Source of the DNA: Akkermansia muciniphila
GTDB lineage: Bacteria > Verrucomicrobiota > Verrucomicrobiia > Opitutales > Opitutaceae
Direction: 5' to 3'
Length of the DNA stretch: 64,000 bases
Assembly (NCBI GenBank): GCA_945888375.1
Contig: CAMCZZ010000004.1
Span: 1 to 64,000, forward strand
Shown: positions 62,168 to 64,000 of the stretch, one piece after another
How the letters are laid out: each line of letters opens with the position of its first letter
Position numbering within the stretch: the stretch's first letter is position 1
Made by a program: the position numbers and the translations under genes
The notes under the pieces: generated by a model
What the model saw: the letters and a program-made list of their open reading frames with translations, nothing else
The model's database searches: none
What the model was told of the DNA's origin: nothing

Positions 62168-63310
62168 GTGCCGTCCACCGTCCCGCCCCCCCCCGAGCCC
62201 AAAACCCTCGTCGCCCTTTCCGGCGGGGTGGATAGCTCCGTCGCCGCCTTGCTCCTGCGCGACGCCGGCGTGCCCATCGAGGCCGCCTACATGAAAAACT
62301 GGATCAACGAGGACAACATCCTCGGCGATTGCCCGTGGGAGCAGGACATCGCCGATGCCCGCCGCGTCGCCGACCAGCTCGGCATCCCTTTCCGCGTGGT
62401 CAACCTGATGGAGGAGTATCGCGAAAAGGTCGTCGCCTACCTGCTCGACGGTTATATGCGCGGCCTCACGCCCAACCCCGACGTGATGTGCAACCGCGAA
62501 ATCAAGTTCGGCGTGCTCCGCGCTTGGGCGCGCGACCACGGATTTGCCGCCGTTGCCACCGGCCACTACGCCCGCCGCGCCGAGTTGGCCGGCCGACCCG
62601 GCGACTTCGCCCTGCTCGAAGGGGCGGACCCGAACAAGGACCAGACCTACTTCCTCGCGCTGCTCGACCAGGATCAGCTCCGCGCCGCGCGTTTCCCGGT
62701 CGGCGACATCCTGAAGCCCGATCTGCGCGCCCTCGCCCGCCGCGCCGGTCTCGCCACCGCCGACAAAAAAGACAGCCAGGGCATCTGCTTCATCGGGCAG
62801 GTGAAGATGGCCGATTTCCTCCGCGCCTACGTGCCCGACGCCCCCGGCCCCATCGTGCGCGCCGGCGACGACCGCGTGCTGGGCGAACACCGTGGCCTGC
62901 ACTTTTTCACCCTGGGCCAGCGCAAAGGCATCGGCGTGCCGTCCAACACCGACGGCCGCGCCTACGTGGTGGTAGGAAAACGTGCCGCAGATCGCGCCCT
63001 CCTGGTGGCCTTTGATGGCGAATCCGCACCGGGGCTTTTCACCCGTGAGGTGCAGGTGCACGGCCTGCGTTGGAACACCCCCAACCCGCCCGCGAACGAC
63101 CGCGGTCCACTCTCGCTGGAGGGCCGCGTGCGTTACCGCGATCCACGGGTGCGCTTGACCTTCACCCCGACCGGTCCGGACTCGGCAAAGGTGGTTTTTG
63201 AGGAACCCCAGCGCGGCCTCGCCACCGGCCAGATTCTCGCCCTGCACGACGGACCGCGGCTGCTCGGCGGCGGAGTCTACACCGAGGGTAGCCCCAACGC
63301 CCCCGCCTAG
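62168..63310 (+). CDS. mnmA: tRNA-specific 2-thiouridylase
   Basis: Adds sulfur to the wobble uridine of tRNA-Lys/Glu/Gln. The PP-loop is [16 protein letters not shown] near residue 15. The first catalytic Cys is in [13 protein letters not shown] near 103 and the second in DSQGICFIG near 200. The remaining core includes LGQRKGIGV and the C-terminal barrel. GTG 62168 gives 380 aa, typical size; the track ORF runs far upstream through the recD2 gene in another frame and is not real there. Convergent with the transglutaminase gene by 4 bp. Confidence 0.94.
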   Translation: MPSTVPPPPEPKTLVALSGGVDSSVAALLLRDAGVPIEAAYMKNWINEDNILGDCPWEQDIADARRVADQLGIPFRVVNLMEEYREKVVAYLLDGYMRGLTPNPDVMCNREIKFGVLRAWARDHGFAAVATGHYARRAELAGRPGDFALLEGADPNKDQTYFLALLDQDQLRAARFPVGDILKPDLRALARRAGLATADKKDSQGICFIGQVKMADFLRAYVPDAPGPIVRAGDDRVLGEHRGLHFFTLGQRKGIGVPSNTDGRAYVVVGKRAADRALLVAFDGESAPGLFTREVQVHGLRWNTPNPPANDRGPLSLEGRVRYRDPRVRLTFTPTGPDSAKVVFEEPQRGLATGQILALHDGPRLLGGGVYTEGSPNAPA

Positions 63311-64000
63311 CGCCGGTTGGCTTTGCGGCGTTTGAGCGGCCTCAGTAAGCGCAACTGCCGCCGGGCCTCGGCAAACACCTCCAGCGGCGGCGCCCAACTC
63401 TCGCGCGAACCGAAACGCAGACGAAGCAATCGTTCGCGGATCGCGACCAGCCCGGGGGCGCTCGTTGCCCCCAGTGCAGCCGACCTGTTTTGCAGCTTTA
63501 AAAGCCAGTGCGAAGCCTCGCGCCGGACCGGTTCCTGACGCTGCGAAGCCAACCGAAGACTCCGCCACGCCAACCACCGGGAACGGCCATAACGATGCCA
63601 GAGGCCCAGGCCGGCAACGAGGAGTCCGCCACTTGCGGCGGCCACAAGAAGGCGGGGGAAATCCCAAGGCTGGTCGAACCACGCTACCAGCTTGCGCCCC
63701 CCCGTCTCCACGTGCTCACGAAGCTCGCGCACAAGAGCGAGCAAGTGATCTTTCGTGCCGCGGACCAGCTCCAGCTGCGCGGTCTGATCAAAGTTGACGA
63801 TACGCCGATACCAAAACACCCGCAGGCCATCCAGCCGTGCCGACCAACCTGCGTCCTGCACCATCCGACTGCCCGCGTGCGTAAGCACCTCCGGCACCTC
63901 CGGGGGCGTGAGCAGCGAACCCGGGGTCGCATCAACCCGCACCCAAACGCCCTTTTCCTCATCCCAAATCTCACACCACGCATGGGCATCCGAATTACGC
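63307..64000 (-). CDS. transglutaminase-like protein, truncated at the window edge
   Basis: The C-terminal part of a TgpA/DUF3488-type protein. At the 5' edge the frame continues past the track start and reads [20 protein letters not shown], then RVDATP. This gives the catalytic His (SDAHAWCE) and Asp (RVDATP) of the Cys-His-Asp triad; the Cys lies outside. A membrane helix follows ([19 protein letters not shown]) and a basic tail. The start codon is beyond 64000. In such loci the partner is often a MoxR ATPase and DUF58 protein, not visible here. Confidence 0.78.
   Translation of the reverse strand, partial: RNSDAHAWCEIWDEEKGVWVRVDATPGSLLTPPEVPEVLTHAGSRMVQDAGWSARLDGLRVFWYRRIVNFDQTAQLELVRGTKDHLLALVRELREHVETGGRKLVAWFDQPWDFPRLLVAAASGGLLVAGLGLWHRYGRSRWLAWRSLRLASQRQEPVRREASHWLLKLQNRSAALGATSAPGLVAIRERLLRLRFGSRESWAPPLEVFAEARRQLRLLRPLKRRKANRR

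Overview
The window is high-GC bacterial DNA, most likely from a Verrucomicrobiota bacterium of the Opitutaceae type. This is inferred from gene content: dense GH29/GH95/GH28/GH106 glycosidases, Verrucomicrobia-style pseudopilins, DUF5069, and an Mla-type lipid transporter with a STAS-fused permease. No rRNA or marker phylogeny could be run. The left two thirds (about 0.2-40.8 kb) is a plant- or algal-polysaccharide locus. The right third (about 42.4-64 kb) is ordinary chromosomal backbone. A worn integrative-element remnant (about 30.1-33.9 kb) sits inside the polysaccharide locus.

Region 1 (0.2-7.8 kb, + strand) holds a GH95 fucosidase, an XRE-cupin regulator, and a compact catabolic operon. 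The operon encodes an Asp/Glu-racemase-like protein, an RpiB/LacAB-type isomerase, an FG-GAP propeller protein, a cupin, and split DhaK and DhaL kinase subunits with no DhaM. It looks like a pathway for a C3-C5 ketose (dihydroxyacetone, erythrulose or apulose type). An orphan LamG/cadherin-like C-terminal fragment follows, then a GH3 glycosidase.

Region 2 (10.4-15.5 kb) has a mutarotase-fold protein, an oxidative sugar-acid cassette (zinc dehydrogenase, enolase-superfamily dehydratase, SDR), and a divergent AraC regulator. Region 3 (15.6-28.9 kb, - strand) is a long run of co-directed genes: GH95 with a LamG-like N-terminus, CE7 esterase, GH29, 2-hydroxyacid dehydrogenase, aldo/keto reductase, SGNH hydrolase, Dabb protein, second GH29, and a heparinase II/III-like lyase. 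Together these fit removal and processing of fucose from an acidic, acetylated polysaccharide. A pseudopilin gene diverges from it.

Region 4 (30.1-33.9 kb) carries an AraC fragment, a small RHH/coiled-coil gene pair, an HsdM N-terminal remnant, an apparently intact dinD, and two copies of a tRNA-Ser 3' end flanking an array of five small perfect hairpins. Region 5 (33.9-40.8 kb) is a rhamnogalacturonan-type operon (GH28, GH28, GH106) with a divergent AraC gene. A repeat-bearing intergenic region of about 1.1 kb follows (41.3-42.4 kb), with a 16-unit 21-bp minisatellite.

Region 6 (42.4-64 kb) contains pheA, scpB, an esterase, typA, tRNA-Thr(CGT), queA, a small membrane protein, YceI, a TPR protein, the Mla-type operon (permease, ATPase, MCE protein, lipoprotein), a HAD phosphatase, a MacAB-like efflux set, citramalate synthase, recD2, mnmA and a truncated transglutaminase gene. 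Citramalate synthase is preceded by what reads as a branched-chain amino-acid attenuation leader. No SusC/SusD pair, sulfatase, integrase, transposase or CRISPR array was seen.
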